DNA of 64,000 nucleotides from Maea johnstoni (taxonomy: Eukaryota > Annelida > Polychaeta > Spionida > Magelonidae), in contig OZ012700.1 in NCBI GenBank assembly GCA_963942565.1, forward strand, positions 25,984,991 to 26,048,990, read 5' to 3'. A model generated the notes under the pieces. That model saw nothing but the letters and a program-made list of their open reading frames with translations. It did no database searches and had not been told where the DNA came from. Shown one piece after another: positions 10,546 through 22,760 of the stretch. Both the position numbers and the translations under genes were made by a program. Numbering within the stretch: the first letter of the stretch is position 1; every line of letters starts with the position of its first letter.

Positions 10546-11392
10546 AAATCTTTTATTCCTCTATATATTACCTATCTGTATGGACATTATCTTTAGATAT
10601 CAAAGAGATAGAGAGAGATCACCAAAACTGTGAGGCGGTTTGACTGATAAAGGCATGTATGTGAATGGGTTAAATTGCTGTGTCTCCCTCAAAGATATGG
10701 CAGCCTAAAATTCATTTCAAGATCCTGCCTGGTTGAATATTTCAAACAGAGGAGTGCACTTGGTCAGTCAGCTGTTATCAGGCCAATCAGGGCAGCATGG
10801 ACATACCCAGCATGTACCCAACCCTGGTCAACAGCAGGGGCAGTGTACCCGATGGCAACCCATGTCCTCCCCAACCAGTGATATGAACCCTACAAGCCAT
10901 AATTTTCAGTCCCATAGAGAGGGGTATTGACCCATTTATGCCTAAAGTGGCTGAAAACAGCTTCACTTATGTAGAGAAATCCTTCAAAGGAAAAATCATA
11001 GTTGGAAAGATATCTGTGAATTTTTTTTTTATGTTAATCAGTATGTTCATATAATGCTTTCACGTTATGTGTACATGAAAATTGAAACATTCACATTTCC
11101 CTATGCGCAAACATCAGCAAAGCAACAATTCGTAAATGAGGTTCAAGGGAAAGAGAAATTGTATTTTTGTGCCAATCGATTTTAACTTTAATTTAAACAA
11201 CTTGTATTTCTGTTGGCCCAAATTGGCTGGACATCTTCTCAAGAGAGCTTGGTATTAAATCTTCCTAGTCAAGCATTCAAACTTTCACGAATATTGAACA
11301 AGCAGAGTTTTATCTGAATTTATAAGCATACTAGCACTACATATCACCAGGAACATTCTAGGCTACCATAGACTGTTCCTAACAGGGGCTTA
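10546..11392. other. spacer, weak coding-like patch
   Basis: Around 10750-10930 two frames stay open and one is rich in Gln, Pro and Ser, but it matches no family I recognise and has no convincing splice context. The rest is AT-rich with no feature. Confidence 0.35.
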
Positions 11393-11695
11393 GCTGCCTA
11401 TGCGTCCAGCGTGTCATTTGGACATGCAGAACACTGTTTTTTGACAGTTTGGACACCGAAAAGTTTATGTCATAATTTGCTGATGATGACTTTTCTTAGA
11501 AGATAGAAGATATAGCAGCTGTAGTGTCACTTTTATAGGACACACAATGCAGTATCTGGCCTAAAAAAGCATTATCTGTAAATGTATAGGGTTTATCTCA
11601 TTAGTAGTATGTACTTTGTACCACACTTTGGACACGCAAAAGTCTATGAAACCTCTATTTGGACACCCTGTTTCAAAATATCGGCTAAGACCCTG
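11393..11695 (+). mobile_element. H2 hAT-like MITE
   Basis: Starts CAGGGGCTTAGCTGCC and ends CGGCTAAGACCCTG. Internal GTCCAGCGTGTCATTTGGAC matches 42139-42449 in reverse. Flanking 8-mers do not match here, so the family call rests on the other copy. Confidence 0.75.
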
Positions 11696-12262
11696 CATTC
11701 TATGATATCATATCTAGCCTGTTTCTGGCATCGTTCAATGTCACATAACAAGGTGGATGACTCAATCCTATGGTTTCATACATCACCATGTACAAAACAA
11801 GATAAAAGGGACATTATGGAATATAGAGATTGCTGTTGCTAAGCAACAAGATGTAATCAAAATCTCTAGTCTCATCCTTGCTGAGGATTTATATTGCACA
11901 CAATGAAATTTTAGAAATGTTCAGAAAGTGATATTGCAGATTCTGCAATGTAGTGCTTGTTGTTGCGTTTGTACGTGGTCAGAAGGACTGATCCAGGGAC
12001 CAGAGGCAATTAGGCGCCCAAAATTACCAGGCATGGTGGCAGTGCAGTGGTCAAGTAGGAATCCATTCACAAACCAATACTAACATTGATAATAACCAAT
12101 GGAAAGTTTGGACGATTTTAATATCAAATTGAAATTTTCCAATGATTCCCAGCACTCTTGTTACGTGTACCATCTCTCTTCATATACCAATGGTACAAGC
12201 ATGGAAGTTCAGACTTTTATTGATGCATCTCCACTGGAGATGATGCTGATTGCAGGACCTCG
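11696..12262. other. spacer, no gene seen
   Basis: No supported gene or repeat. A 73-residue open frame at 12099 runs into the tandem array and looks spurious. Confidence 0.4.
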
Positions 12263-12905
12263 TTTTATTGCCAAGGAGGGGATTTTGATTGCCTCTGTCT
12301 TTGATTGCTTTCCAATCTGATGCCTATCTCAGACAATATCTCCCAGCGTACAGGAAGTTGTTCACCCATTCATGCCTGTAGCACTCAAAGATTTCAACTA
12401 CGACATTTTTATTGCCAAGGACGGGATTTTAATTGCCTCTGTCTTTGATTGCCTTCCTATCTGATGCCTATCTCAGACCATATCTCCCTCTACACAGAAG
12501 TTGTTAACCCATTCATGCCTGTACCACTGACAATTTTATTGCCAAGCAGAGGATTTTGATTCCCTCAGAACCTGATGTCTATCTCAGACAATATCTCCCA
12601 GTGTACAGGACAGTTTTAACCTGTTCATGCCTGTAACACCCAAAAATCTCAACGACAATTTTATTGCCAAGAAGTGGTTTCAATTGCCTCAGAGTTTGAT
12701 GCCTATCTCAGACAATATCTCACTCTATATAGGAGTTGTTAACCCATTCATGCCTGTGGCACCAAAAAATCTCCACAATTTTATTGCCAAGCAGAGAATT
12801 TTGATTGCCTAAAATATGATGCCTATCTCAGATAATTAATCTCTCAGTGAGTGAGTGTGCATACAAGGAATTGTTAACCCATCCATACTTGTACAACTCA
12901 AAAGT
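12263..12905. repeat. tandem array of about 120-bp units including a P2 end
   Basis: Five degenerate units share TTTTATTGCCAAG, GATGCCTATCTCAGACAAT and, near their ends, TTAACCCATTCATGCCTGT-like sequence. The last word is the P2 terminus, so the unit seems to have captured one end of a TTAA MITE before amplification. Confidence 0.75.
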
Positions 12906-13121
12906 TATTAGATTTATTAGATTTGTCATGGTATTAAACATCATCTTTTAAAACCATTTTCCAAACTTAACTTTAAAAGGGATATCACTAAAATAAAATG
13001 GAGTCAGGCTGTGCCAAGGCATTATTGGGTTACTATCAGGCCTTGTCTTGTTGAGCAGCGGGATTCCTGTTCTGCTGGACGGATCCCGCAATTCTCCCTG
13101 GATCAGATCCACCTTCCGTCC

Positions 13122-13322
13122 CGGCCTCCCCTGAGCCTCAGATTAGCACACAGATTATCTACACCCCACACTGACTCTGATGGCTCAATACACGGCACCT
13201 CAGCCAAGTCACACCTCGCCTAGACTTAAGGCTTCCTTCCCGGCCTCCACTGAGCCTCAGATTAGCACACAGATTATCTACACCCCACACTGACTCTGAC
13301 GGCTCAATACACGGCACCTCAG
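13122..13322. repeat. two-copy tandem duplication, 116-bp spacing
   Basis: A segment with CTGAGCCTCAGATTAGCAC and TCTACACCCCACACTGACTC occurs at 13122-13205 and 13238-13322 almost unchanged, so the duplication is young. Confidence 0.8.
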
Positions 13323-13359
13323 TCTAGTTTATATATACTAAATACTAGATTTTAGGCTG

Positions 13360-13544
13360 CATGGTCTTAGCCAGCAGGCTGTATAAGCATTATTTTGACA
13401 CCCAAACTCAGGTCACAACCATTATATGTTTATAAATGGTTGCGACCTGATTATATTGTGATGTCCCTTCAAAAATTGGACGCCCCAAAATTTTTAAATT
13501 GCCAATTTTGAGCAACCAGTTTCTAAGTCCTGGATAAGACCCTA
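13360..13544 (+). mobile_element. H1 MITE, internally deleted
   Basis: 185-bp copy with the H1 left end (CATGGTCTTAGCCAGCAGG) and right end (CCTGGATAAGACCCTA). TTAGGCTG at 13352-13359 and TTAGGATG at 13545-13552 form a 7/8 target duplication. Confidence 0.75.
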
Positions 13545-13649
13545 TTAGGATGTAAAAGCTATATCAATTTTGTAGCAAATACCTCTGGTGGCCAGGTTAG
13601 TTCATGTGTTTCTCACTTGGTGGCGCCAACATAGCAGTGCGAGGATAGC

Positions 13650-14132
13650 ACTGAATCCAGTTTGAACCTGGGATGACCCTCCTAGCGTTCATTGACTGGT
13701 TCTAGCTGTGATCCACTCTGGCAGCGAAGGAAACAAAGATAAATACACTGTAGCAGTGTCTTAGCCAGGATTTAGAAACTGGGTGCCTAAAATTGGCAGT
13801 TGTAAAATTTTGGGGCATCCAAATTTGTAAGGGGGATCACAATATACTCATATTTCAACCATAAACATGTGTAAATTCATCAAAATAAGGCATGATATTA
13901 TTAAACAATATCAATTATAAGGAGGTGAAAAAATTCAATCATAAGCTTGAGATTGAGATATTTAGAAATTCCACACAAAACTTTTTGGGTGTCCTGAGGG
14001 CTCCCTGCTGGCTAAGACCATGTACAGAACTGAATCCAGTTTGAACCTGGGATGACCCTCCTATCGGTCAGTGACTGGTTCTAGCTGTGATCCACTCTGG
14101 CAGCGAAGGAAACAAAGATAAATACACTGTAG
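13650..14132. repeat. 104-bp direct repeats bracketing an H1 MITE
   Basis: 13650-13753 and 14029-14132 are near-identical 104-base copies (ACTGAATCCAGTTTGAACC to AATACACTGTAG). The H1 element at 13754-14022 starts exactly after the first copy and ends six bases before the second. Confidence 0.8.
13754..14022 (-). mobile_element. H1 MITE, reverse
   Basis: Starts CAGTGTCTTAGCCAGG and ends CTGGCTAAGACCATG, the H1 ends in reverse order. No simple 8-bp duplication; it sits between the 104-bp direct repeats. Confidence 0.8.
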
Positions 14133-14272
14133 CTATCTCATTCTGCTTATCAAAACACACCAGGTTTTTCAGCGCTGAATTATCTGTTTCAGAGCATGAT
14201 GAAACAGCTGGGTGCATATGTGGTCCACCACCTCCCTATTTAAGCCATTCCTGTTCAGATATCATTCAGGCC

Positions 14273-14494
14273 TAGCCTGCCTCCCAGGCCATATTTAAAT
14301 GCCTTCCATTGTGGATAGATGGCACTGCGGTATACTAGGAGCTCAGTTGAAAATATCTGTTACCAGTAAGCTCCCTCGTGTGGCAATTGTGTGAACTAAA
14401 TGGCCAACAGTAGGCCACAAGTCCCTATCTAGTATACATGCAGGCTTCTATATATAATAAAGTAAAATCATAACCGAGCCTTGTGGCTAGGCTA
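14273..14494 (+). mobile_element. V-family MITE
   Basis: Runs from TAGCCTGCCTCCCAGGC to TTGTGGCTAGGCTA, imperfect terminal inverted repeats. Contains GGATAGATGGCACTGCGG and GTGGCAATTGTGTGAAC. The best copy of the family is at 31792-32012. Confidence 0.7.
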
Positions 14495-14522
14495 ATTAAT
14501 GCCTAAAGGTCTCTTTGATATG

Positions 14523-17493
14523 CAGGGCCATATCAAGCTATTCAAATCGTTGCGGACGGGAATTTTAGAGAGTTTAATTCAATATTTTTCCTTAAATTCA
14601 TGTAAACTTCCTGATTTGGCTGTTTTATCTTATATATATATATCATTCTAGAACACTATTATAAAAAAGGTTTGTGAAATTCTTTTGACAAAATAGTAGA
14701 TTTTAATGAATTTCTTGCTGTTGCGGACGGGAAACTCTGCGACGGAGGTTTTAGATACCTTCACAAAAACAGAAATCCTTCTTCAAATACTGAAGAAAAT
14801 GAAAGTTTTGCATATGTGCAATGTAGCCAAGACCCTCAAGTATCTATTTCTGTATGTATTTCAAATTTTGAATATCCCATTCAAATTTTGGAGAATTTAT
14901 TCAGTGTTGCGGACGGAAAATGCATACTGTTGCGGACGGGAAATTTTCGTCGCAAGTACAGGAGAGGAAGTATTCAGTACGTAAAACATTTGTAAGAGGT
15001 CAAAATTTGATAACATCACTCAAAAATTGAAAATAGTCATTTGGAAGACTGACATAAGAATGTTTTATACAACATTATTCATAGTTTAGTAGTCTAAATG
15101 CTGACCTACAGATAAAATGATTCCTGAAACTAAATTTCATTGGATTTAGCTCAGAGACTGATACTCTCAATTCTAGGTTCTTAAATTATTGTGGCTTAAA
15201 CATTGAAAACACTTAAAACAAGAATTCTATATTCTTTCTATTAGAAAAGATAACTATATACAGCAATTTAATCAAGTTAAGAGAGGATTCTTATAACCAG
15301 GTTGTGGAGTGATGCTGGTTCTCCAAATTGCATAGGGCTATATATACCCAGATCTTAGCACTGAAATCTTAAGTGCAATTTAAAACATACTAGCAATGCT
15401 AAATTACAAGTTTAGATAAACCACTGATTTTCATGATATGTGTGTTTGGTTAGGACTAAAAATCCAGTTCATATCCAATACTGAATATCAATGCACACCT
15501 ACATTAATTCTCCATTCACCCAATAGACATGTTAGATCTGAGCCCCAAAAAATAGCCAACTGTCAAATATGTATGAATGAAAATATCACATAGGTATTTT
15601 AAAGTATTTAGCAAACTGGACACTCAGTAACTACACATATTCCTAAATCATTCAGAATACAGATACTTTGGTATCATTTGAAACAACTTTCTCAGGATTC
15701 TTTCTGTTTTTCTCAACTTTTTATGGAATGCTCTGTACCTGATGCCATGTTGATGATGCAACGAGAAATGATTTAGCTTTCTACCTGCTCATCTAATTTG
15801 CTGATTTAGCTAATTTATTAATTTTCATAATGAGTTCTCATAGGTTCTAGCATAGGTCTAATAATAAATGATCCAACCAATGTATAGGTGTACACATTCA
15901 GCACTGTCTAGACATGAACCTTCATCCTGTCTGCACCCCTACATCCTTAATCCTGAAGCCACCTATTCAGTCAATCAGTGTAAATGCAATTTCCCCCAAA
16001 CTCTTTCCTCCCTCCCACAACTGGAGAATCAGAGGTAAATGCAATTTCCCCCTACCCTATTCTTCTCCCCAGACTGGAGAATCAGAGGTGATGATGAGAG
16101 GGGGAAGTGAAGGTAAAACAGAATCCACATCCAGGGCACGACGTTAACTTTTGCAGCGACTTGCCCCGTAGGGCAAGTGAGATTCAATTTTCACTTGCCC
16201 TACTCCAACTTTCACTTGCCCTGGAAAAATTGTATATAATAATTTTATATTATTTCATTTAAAGCCAAGTAGAACATGATTCTGGCATGGGAAAGCATAT
16301 TTTCTAGGACAAGCTTGGATGGCAGACTACCAAACTGGCACACATTCTCAAAAGTAAACCTGAAATATACAAAATGTTCTTTCCCAGTGGGGCAAGCAAG
16401 ATGCAGTTTTCACTTGCCCCACAGCTATAATTTACAAATTCTACTTGCCCGGGGCAATGGGGCAAGCACCAATGTCGAGCCCTGACATCATTTGGGCTAT
16501 ACCAGCAACCTTGATTTGTACAGGAAGTGATTAAAACCAGGAAGTATAGAATTATTGTTCCTGTTAAAACTGACCAGGTGGTGAGTGAAATCATCTACCT
16601 CTGAGAACATAAACTAAATAATGCTTTTCATAACTTTCTCTGTTTAATGTTCTAAAGGAAGCATCACACCTAAGTCAGTTGGAACTATTATGCTGAGTAT
16701 GTATGTAAGAAACAGAGTGGTACTCAAACTTTGCTCATACCTCCAAGGCCAATTACCTAAGTGTAATCCTCTTTTCTGTATATTATACCATTAAAACAAC
16801 AGAGATCTCTTTCTTTGGAAAATTCCCCAGCCCATAGAGGGAAGATGGATGTGCCTTGGATAATTTATTTAGATGAAAATCCATAGCTGTCATTGATCAC
16901 CTAACTTTTGCCTTCCAGTCATACTTCCTGTCCCAATCACTTTTCCGTCCGAAACAGCACTAACTGTTGCGGACGGAAAATTTTCAAACTCCATTTTTAC
17001 AAGTTATGTGATTTATTTTCTTCAATTTTTTTACATTAATAGATATGCATTATAATGAAGTAAGAGGATTCCAAAAATGGTTACACTATCACTTAAAATG
17101 AACTTTTTATAGAAACTTTTCAAAGTTTTTTGTTTCGGACGGGAAAATGTATATCAAACCAGTTCAATACCTCATTGATCAATGATCACCAGATCAAATA
17201 TGTTCAGTGGAAATGTACTTCAGCCTCACACCTACAAAAAGACACCAAAAAAGTGTACTTCTGACAACCCTATCAAAAATAAAATGATTTTAATCACTTT
17301 TCCGTCCGCAACACTAAAAAAAATATTTTTAAGGTAAAAAGTCAATTTTATGTGAGGTGGAGGGCTTTAAGTTTTTTTTTTTTTCATTTTTGTACACTTA
17401 AGGATGTCTATTTTCAGTACGTCTTCAATTCATATTGGTAAAATGAAATTATTTTTTAAAGTTCTCCGTCGCAATTATTGTGATATGGCCCTG
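14523..17493. mobile_element. 3-kb non-autonomous element with GTTGCGGACGG motifs
   Basis: Bounded by a perfect 13-bp inverted repeat: CAGGGCCATATCA at 14523-14535 and its complement at 17481-17493. Between them GTTGCGGACGG or a close variant recurs at about 14554, 14722, 14914, 14930, 16965 and 17133, and in reverse at about 16945 and 17299. No transposase frame was found and flanking 8-mers do not match. The CAGGG ends suggest hAT, but this is not certain. A K-family MITE is nested at 16132-16484. Confidence 0.55.
16132..16484. mobile_element. K-family MITE, 5-bp target duplication
   Basis: Starts CAGGGCACGACGTTAAC and ends AATGTCGAGCCCTG. ACATC flanks both sides (16127-16131 and 16485-16489). 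The interior repeats CACTTGCCC several times. CAGGG ends with 5-bp duplications suggest the hAT5 group. A second copy is at 32534-32878. Confidence 0.75.
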
Positions 17494-17505
17494 CACCGTC
17501 TGGAC

Positions 17506-17620
17506 CATAATCTCAGCCAGCAGGGCATTTGGGCGTCATTTGGACACACAAACCCTCAAAATCACACTTCAGGATACCCCCCCCCCCCCCAAAAAAAAAA
17601 TTGAGAGGCATTTAGAATTT
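17506..17620 (+). mobile_element. H1 5' fragment
   Basis: CATAATCTCAGCCAGCAGGG and GTCATTTGGACACACAAACC match the left part of H1. It decays into C and A homopolymers at 17577-17600 and the right end is absent. Confidence 0.6.
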
Positions 17621-17624
17621 CCTT

Positions 17625-19450
17625 TTTTGTCACAGTTTTTTTTTATATTACAGCCAAGTCTTGACTTGTTAGTACTTTGTATGTGTTGGAGGAAACTGGA
17701 TTACTAAACAAAACCACCTCCTGATCCAGAGTCACTGTTAACTTCCTAACATGCAACAGTCTGAATTTGAACCTGGAAAGTTACCAGTGACTTAGGATTA
17801 GGCAGTGATTCAATCAGGTCCAACTTCCTCTGGATGCCATTAACAAACGGCTAGTCAGGGTTGTTACAAAGTGGCAAAAAAATGACAATACTGTAGAACA
17901 CACAATGTTAGCGTCTGTTTATATATAGCATACATAGCGTGTAGTTCTGCTTCGCTATATATAAAATCGCTATACTTTTTTCTTACTGTATGGCGCTGTC
18001 AACGGCGGCTACCGTCGCTAACATAAAGATACGCTATGATGCGAAAAGTCCCCAATTCGCTATATTTGGGACACGCGTCATATATGTGTTCTATAGTATT
18101 TATAAGCAAAATCACAGATTCTATATCCCTGACCAGGCATATTTCGATCCCTGCTCAGGACCAGTGTACACTTAGCCACCTTAGAGAGCCTTATAAATAC
18201 TCTGAAAACCTGAACACTGCTGATCTTCTTAGCGCCACTAATCCATACAGAGAGAGAGGTGGGTAGATCTCGCCTGTATTGATTTTGTGAAGCGGCAGAG
18301 AAATACTACCGTAAGAAGCTTACCTGATTAAATCAACACGCTGCTATCCATTCACTTCACGATTGCACACAATAGTCCTTGGGCCAGGACCCCAAATTTG
18401 GACATATTGGTACCAGTCAGAGGTACAAAACTTAATGTATATTTTTGATTGGGGTAGGTCCCCTACTTCAATTTTTTGTATGATGGACATCTGTGGATGG
18501 TAGCAGATACTGTTATTTTCAGCCTTGTTTCCGGCAACTCCATGTTCGGCAGGACGAATAATAAAACACTAAGTAGTATAGAGTTTTGGCCGAAAATTTG
18601 ACTAGACACCACTTTATTGTCAACAGAATGATTCCTTTCAATAGTTAGGACCTATATTCAAGCAACAGAAACACATGTATGTATAATTATGCAAAAATCC
18701 TTTAAAAAAATCATTTTTTTTTATGAAAAATGACATTTTTTCGTTTGAATTTTCTACTCAAATTGGGAGGTTTTTCAGTTCTGAACGTAAATTGCACATG
18801 ATGTGGACATTATATTTATATAATTGTCATGTCACATGTCCTGTTGTTGATTTGAGACCATATTCAAGACTTTAAAACACTTTATATGGAAAAATATCCT
18901 CCTCCTCCTACCCCTACCATATATTGGAAAATATCTAAAAAACAGCTAAAAACAAGAAAAAAATACACAAAAAATTTTCATTTGAATTTTCAACTGTCAA
19001 GTTGTACGAAATGGCTTACTAAGTCCGCACCTTATAAAGAGGAAGCATATTTTGACCTTTAATGGCCCTGAAATTAAGGAGGAAAGACCAGACTTCATCT
19101 CATATATGTAAAACGATACCATGTTACACACTATTTAATACAACTTGAGATTGACCCCCTCTTGTGGGATAACCCTAGTGGATACACCAGCTTCTTTAAT
19201 GTTAATTACCTTTATTGTCAAACCTTGAGTGTTTATATGACTCAATCATCATCATCATCGTCATCATCATCAATTTCCAAATCATTGTCCTCAGACTTCA
19301 TGTTGTCACATGTCTACAACCGGCAGGCATCTGTACATGGTATTCCATGCACAAGGCACTGACAGCTTGGAAGCTTACAGACCCTCAAACAGGTACAGGA
19401 CATGAGTTCTAAGACTGTATCAGGTGTTGGGGAACCAGTCATCCAGTTGA
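17625..19450. other. spacer, no gene seen
   Basis: AT-rich. Around 18380-18500 lies a dispersed repeat (GGCCAGGACCCCAAATTTGG, TTGGTACCAGTCAGAGGTAC) with relatives near 23030-23160 and 62950-63070. A TCA-repeat microsatellite lies at 19245-19272. Confidence 0.5.
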
Positions 19451-22400
19451 TAACAAGGTTTTGCTCATCATCTATATTCCTGGTGGGTCGAACTCCTCCT
19501 CGTCCGAGTGGTGGAGGAGGTAAAGTTGCCGGTAGAGGCCGTGGCAGGGGTAGAGGCGGAGGCGCAAAAAAGGACGCCTACTTCGCTTACAACACCCCAA
19601 AACCACCAGGCCCCAAACCTGATGCAGAATGATCAGCTTTGTCCGGTTGGGGGGCGAATGGGATCAATCTCCCACCTATGGCCCCTGGTCACGTCATATC
19701 AGTTTGTGCTGCAGACTGCATGTAACCAAGGGCTACAGGATAGAGTTCACGGGCAATCCTCCAAGAACAACGGAGGCCGGGTGCACTCCGATCCCTCGAA
19801 ACCAGGCAAGATGCCAGGACCTCGAACGAGGCCTCGAGTCAATGCTGGAAAAACGAGCGATCAGGGAAATCCCCCTCTCAACGGACGTTCCCAGGTTCTA
19901 TTCCCCGATCTTCCTGGTGGCCAAGGAGTCGAGCGGTTGGCGCCCGATCCTCAACCTGAAAGCGTTAAACAAATTTGTAAAGCCCCCACCCTTTCGGATG
20001 GAGACATTACGTACGGTGATGGACTGCTTAGGGGAAGCGCACCAGCAGAGGCTAAAGACCTCAGAACATTTGAGGGACTCCTCAATGTCCGAGACGTGGG
20101 CAGTCTCTATAGATTTAAGAGACGCCTATTGGGTGGAACGTCATCGCGATCTCACACTGTTTTGGGTAAACAAACTAGGCTTACTCATAAACGAAGGAAA
20201 GTCTCAGTTAATACCCACACAGTTCCCAGCCTTCCTGGGATCGAACCTCGACCTCATCAACATGCTCATTTTTCCGAGCGAGAAAAGGGTCGTCAAAGTG
20301 TCGCGTCTAGCGTGCTCGCTCCTAGCGCGGAGCCCTCAGCGGGAAAAGACCTGGCAGAAGCTCTCAGGACATCTGTCCAGTCTATGTGAGTTAGTCCCCA
20401 TGGCGGTGACTCACACTCGTCATATCCAGCTTATGCTCCACAGCCAGTGGACGCAGGTCTCGGACAGCCCATGCCTCCGAATATACCCGGACCACGAGTC
20501 GCTCAGGGAATTAGAGTGGTGGGCATCATGGGCCAACCTGACGGTAGGCCGCTCGTTCCTCAGGCCGGATCCGACTATGACGATAGTTACGGATGCCTCC
20601 ATGGAGGGCTGGGGAGGTCACCTAGGCGACTGGGTGATCTCGGGCCAGTGGTCGTCGGCCTGGGCCAAACACCACATCAACTGGCTCGAGCTCCAGGCAG
20701 TATGGCTGACCTTACAGCATTTCCTGCCTCAGGAGGCCTGCGGGACACTGCTGTGGATGTCCTTATGGACAATTCCACCACAGTGGCCTATATCAACAAG
20801 GAGGGTGGAACTCAGTCCCCCACCTTGTGCTACCTGGCACTGGACCTATGGGCCTGGTGCAGGCAACACGGGATCTACCTGGTTGCCAACCACATATCGG
20901 GAGTCAGGAACGTCCTGGCGGACGCCCTGTCTAGGGGGAAACACAACCACCCCACGGAGTGGTCCCTCCACAAGAGAGTGGTACAGCTCATATTCGAGCA
21001 CTGGCCGACCTCCCATGTGGATCTCTTCGCATTGGAGAAGAATCACAAACTTCCGGTGTTCTTCTCAGTGCGCCCCTCTCAGACGTCGAGCGTGATAAAC
21101 GCTCTGACGCAGAATTGGGAGAGTCTGTACGGGTATGCGTACCCACCGACCAACCTCATTCCGAGGGTATTGAGGAAACTGAGGCTGCAGTGGTCAGCCC
21201 GGATCCTCCTGGTAGCCCAGTTCTGGCCCAGCCAGCCGTGGTTCCGTCAGCTGACCAGCATGCTGACCGATCTTCCGCGAATGATCACACCCAAGGACAA
21301 CCTCCTGAAGAACTCGGTCACGGGGATGTTTTACCCCAAACCGGACAGAATGAGACTGGCTGTATGGCCGCTGTCTGCAAATCCTTCGTTGACCGAGTGT
21401 TTTCACAGGGAGTTGCAGAGACGGCAGCCAGGGCCAGACGAGAGTCAACTTGCCAGCTTTATGATTCCCGTCTTCTCCACTACCGACGATGGTGGGTGGA
21501 GCGAGGTGTGGGTCCCGCTGAGGCCCCTGTAACGGAGGTTGCGGAATTCTTGAATGTCCTGCGAATGGTGGAGCACAAGGGTAAACCCTTGGGCCTTTCT
21601 ACCATTGCAGGACACAAGTCTGCTGTCGCAGCCATTCATAAAGGTTTTCCGGATGGGACAACTGTGTCGTCCAACACATATTTGTCGACCCTTATTAAGG
21701 GTTCGTTCGTGGTTTCCGCCAGACCAAGGACGCTCAGTGAGACATGGGACCTTCCGACGGTACTCAAGTACCTTGCGGGTCCTCCCTTTGAGCCGGTTCA
21801 TACGGCACCATTGAGGTCGGTGGCGGTCAAAACAGCTTTCCTCGTACAACTGGCCTCGGCCAGGCGGGGAAGCTGGGTCCATTCTTGCAGGATAGACGCA
21901 TGTCATCTGCGGTGGGAAAATGGAGGAGTTCGCCTTCTCCCATCCCTCCTATTAGACAAATACCAGTCGGTCTCGTTCACTCCTAGCGAGGTTTTTCTCT
22001 TCAGCCTAAAGGAGTTCTCGCCAGACGACAAAGTGCATTGCCCTGTGCGGGCCCTCAAATGGTACTTGGAATTAACCAAGCCCTTGCGATGGGGTGAAAA
22101 GCCCTCTTCATTCGGTCAAGGGAGCCTTATACTAAGGCTACCAAAGGCACATTCGCTGGTTGGGTAAAAGAGGCTATCGCAGGGGCATTCTCGCACCTTC
22201 CTAAGGAGCGGAGGCAACGCATGGTCATCAGAGCCCACGACACCAGAGGGGTCGCCACTACTTGGGCCACAATGGCCGGAGTGCCATTTGAAGCAATTAT
22301 GGATGCTGCAGCCTGGAGCTGGCCGCAAACCTTCGCGCAGTTCTATCTCAAGGATCTCCCTGCAACAAAGGGTAGATTCAGTAGAGCAGTGTTGGTTACG

Positions 22401-22760
22401 GCTGGCACAGCGTCTAGGAAATAAAGAACAGATCCTTCCACAGCTTTCTTAGGCGGTGGTACTCTGCTTCCAATGTGAGCAGGTAAGAATTTAGATATAA
22501 AACAGGAAATTAGAAGTAATTTCTTTTTTATGATAAATACTTACCTGCGATCATTGCCCACCCTTCTGTATCCTCCCCTAGAATCCGTTCTTCCATGAAG
22601 GTATTACGCCTAAAATGAGAAGAGGATGAAGGCGCATGCGCCAACTGTGACGTCACAACCGGTATTTAGTGCGGCCCCTAGCAGGGATCACGCAAACTAC
22701 GGTCTATTTTAAGTTTTGAAGGCTATATTTAGATAGCCCTCCTTCTACGTTCATCGCGAG
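19450..22760 (+). mobile_element. DIRS/Ngaro-like retroelement fossil
   Basis: Broken copy of a tyrosine-recombinase retrotransposon. In order: the Gly/Arg-rich tail of a gag-like frame (about 19500-19630), reverse transcriptase-related sequence (about 19730-20130), an RNase H-like domain (about 20440-20960), a conserved stretch typical of DIRS pol (to about 21290), and a DIRS-type tyrosine recombinase (about 21360-22420). A terminal hairpin follows. I estimate about three to five breaks. The long surviving frames and higher GC than the surroundings suggest a fairly recent fossil. Its exact edges, especially the left one, are uncertain. Confidence 0.8.
22479..22548. repeat. inverted repeat at the end of the DIRS-like fossil
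   Basis: GCAGGTAAGAATTTA at 22479-22493 is complementary (14 of 15) to TAAATACTTACCTGC at 22534-22548. It lies just after the recombinase region, where DIRS elements carry inverted terminal or internal complementary repeats. Confidence 0.65.

Noticed and set aside
10675-10930. Possible Gln/Pro-rich exon
   Set aside because: Open in two frames, but no family match, no linked exon and no repeated support; left as unassigned.
19508-22167. Several long overlapping frames as possible host genes
   Set aside because: Their conserved parts are reverse transcriptase, RNase H and tyrosine recombinase of one DIRS-like fossil.
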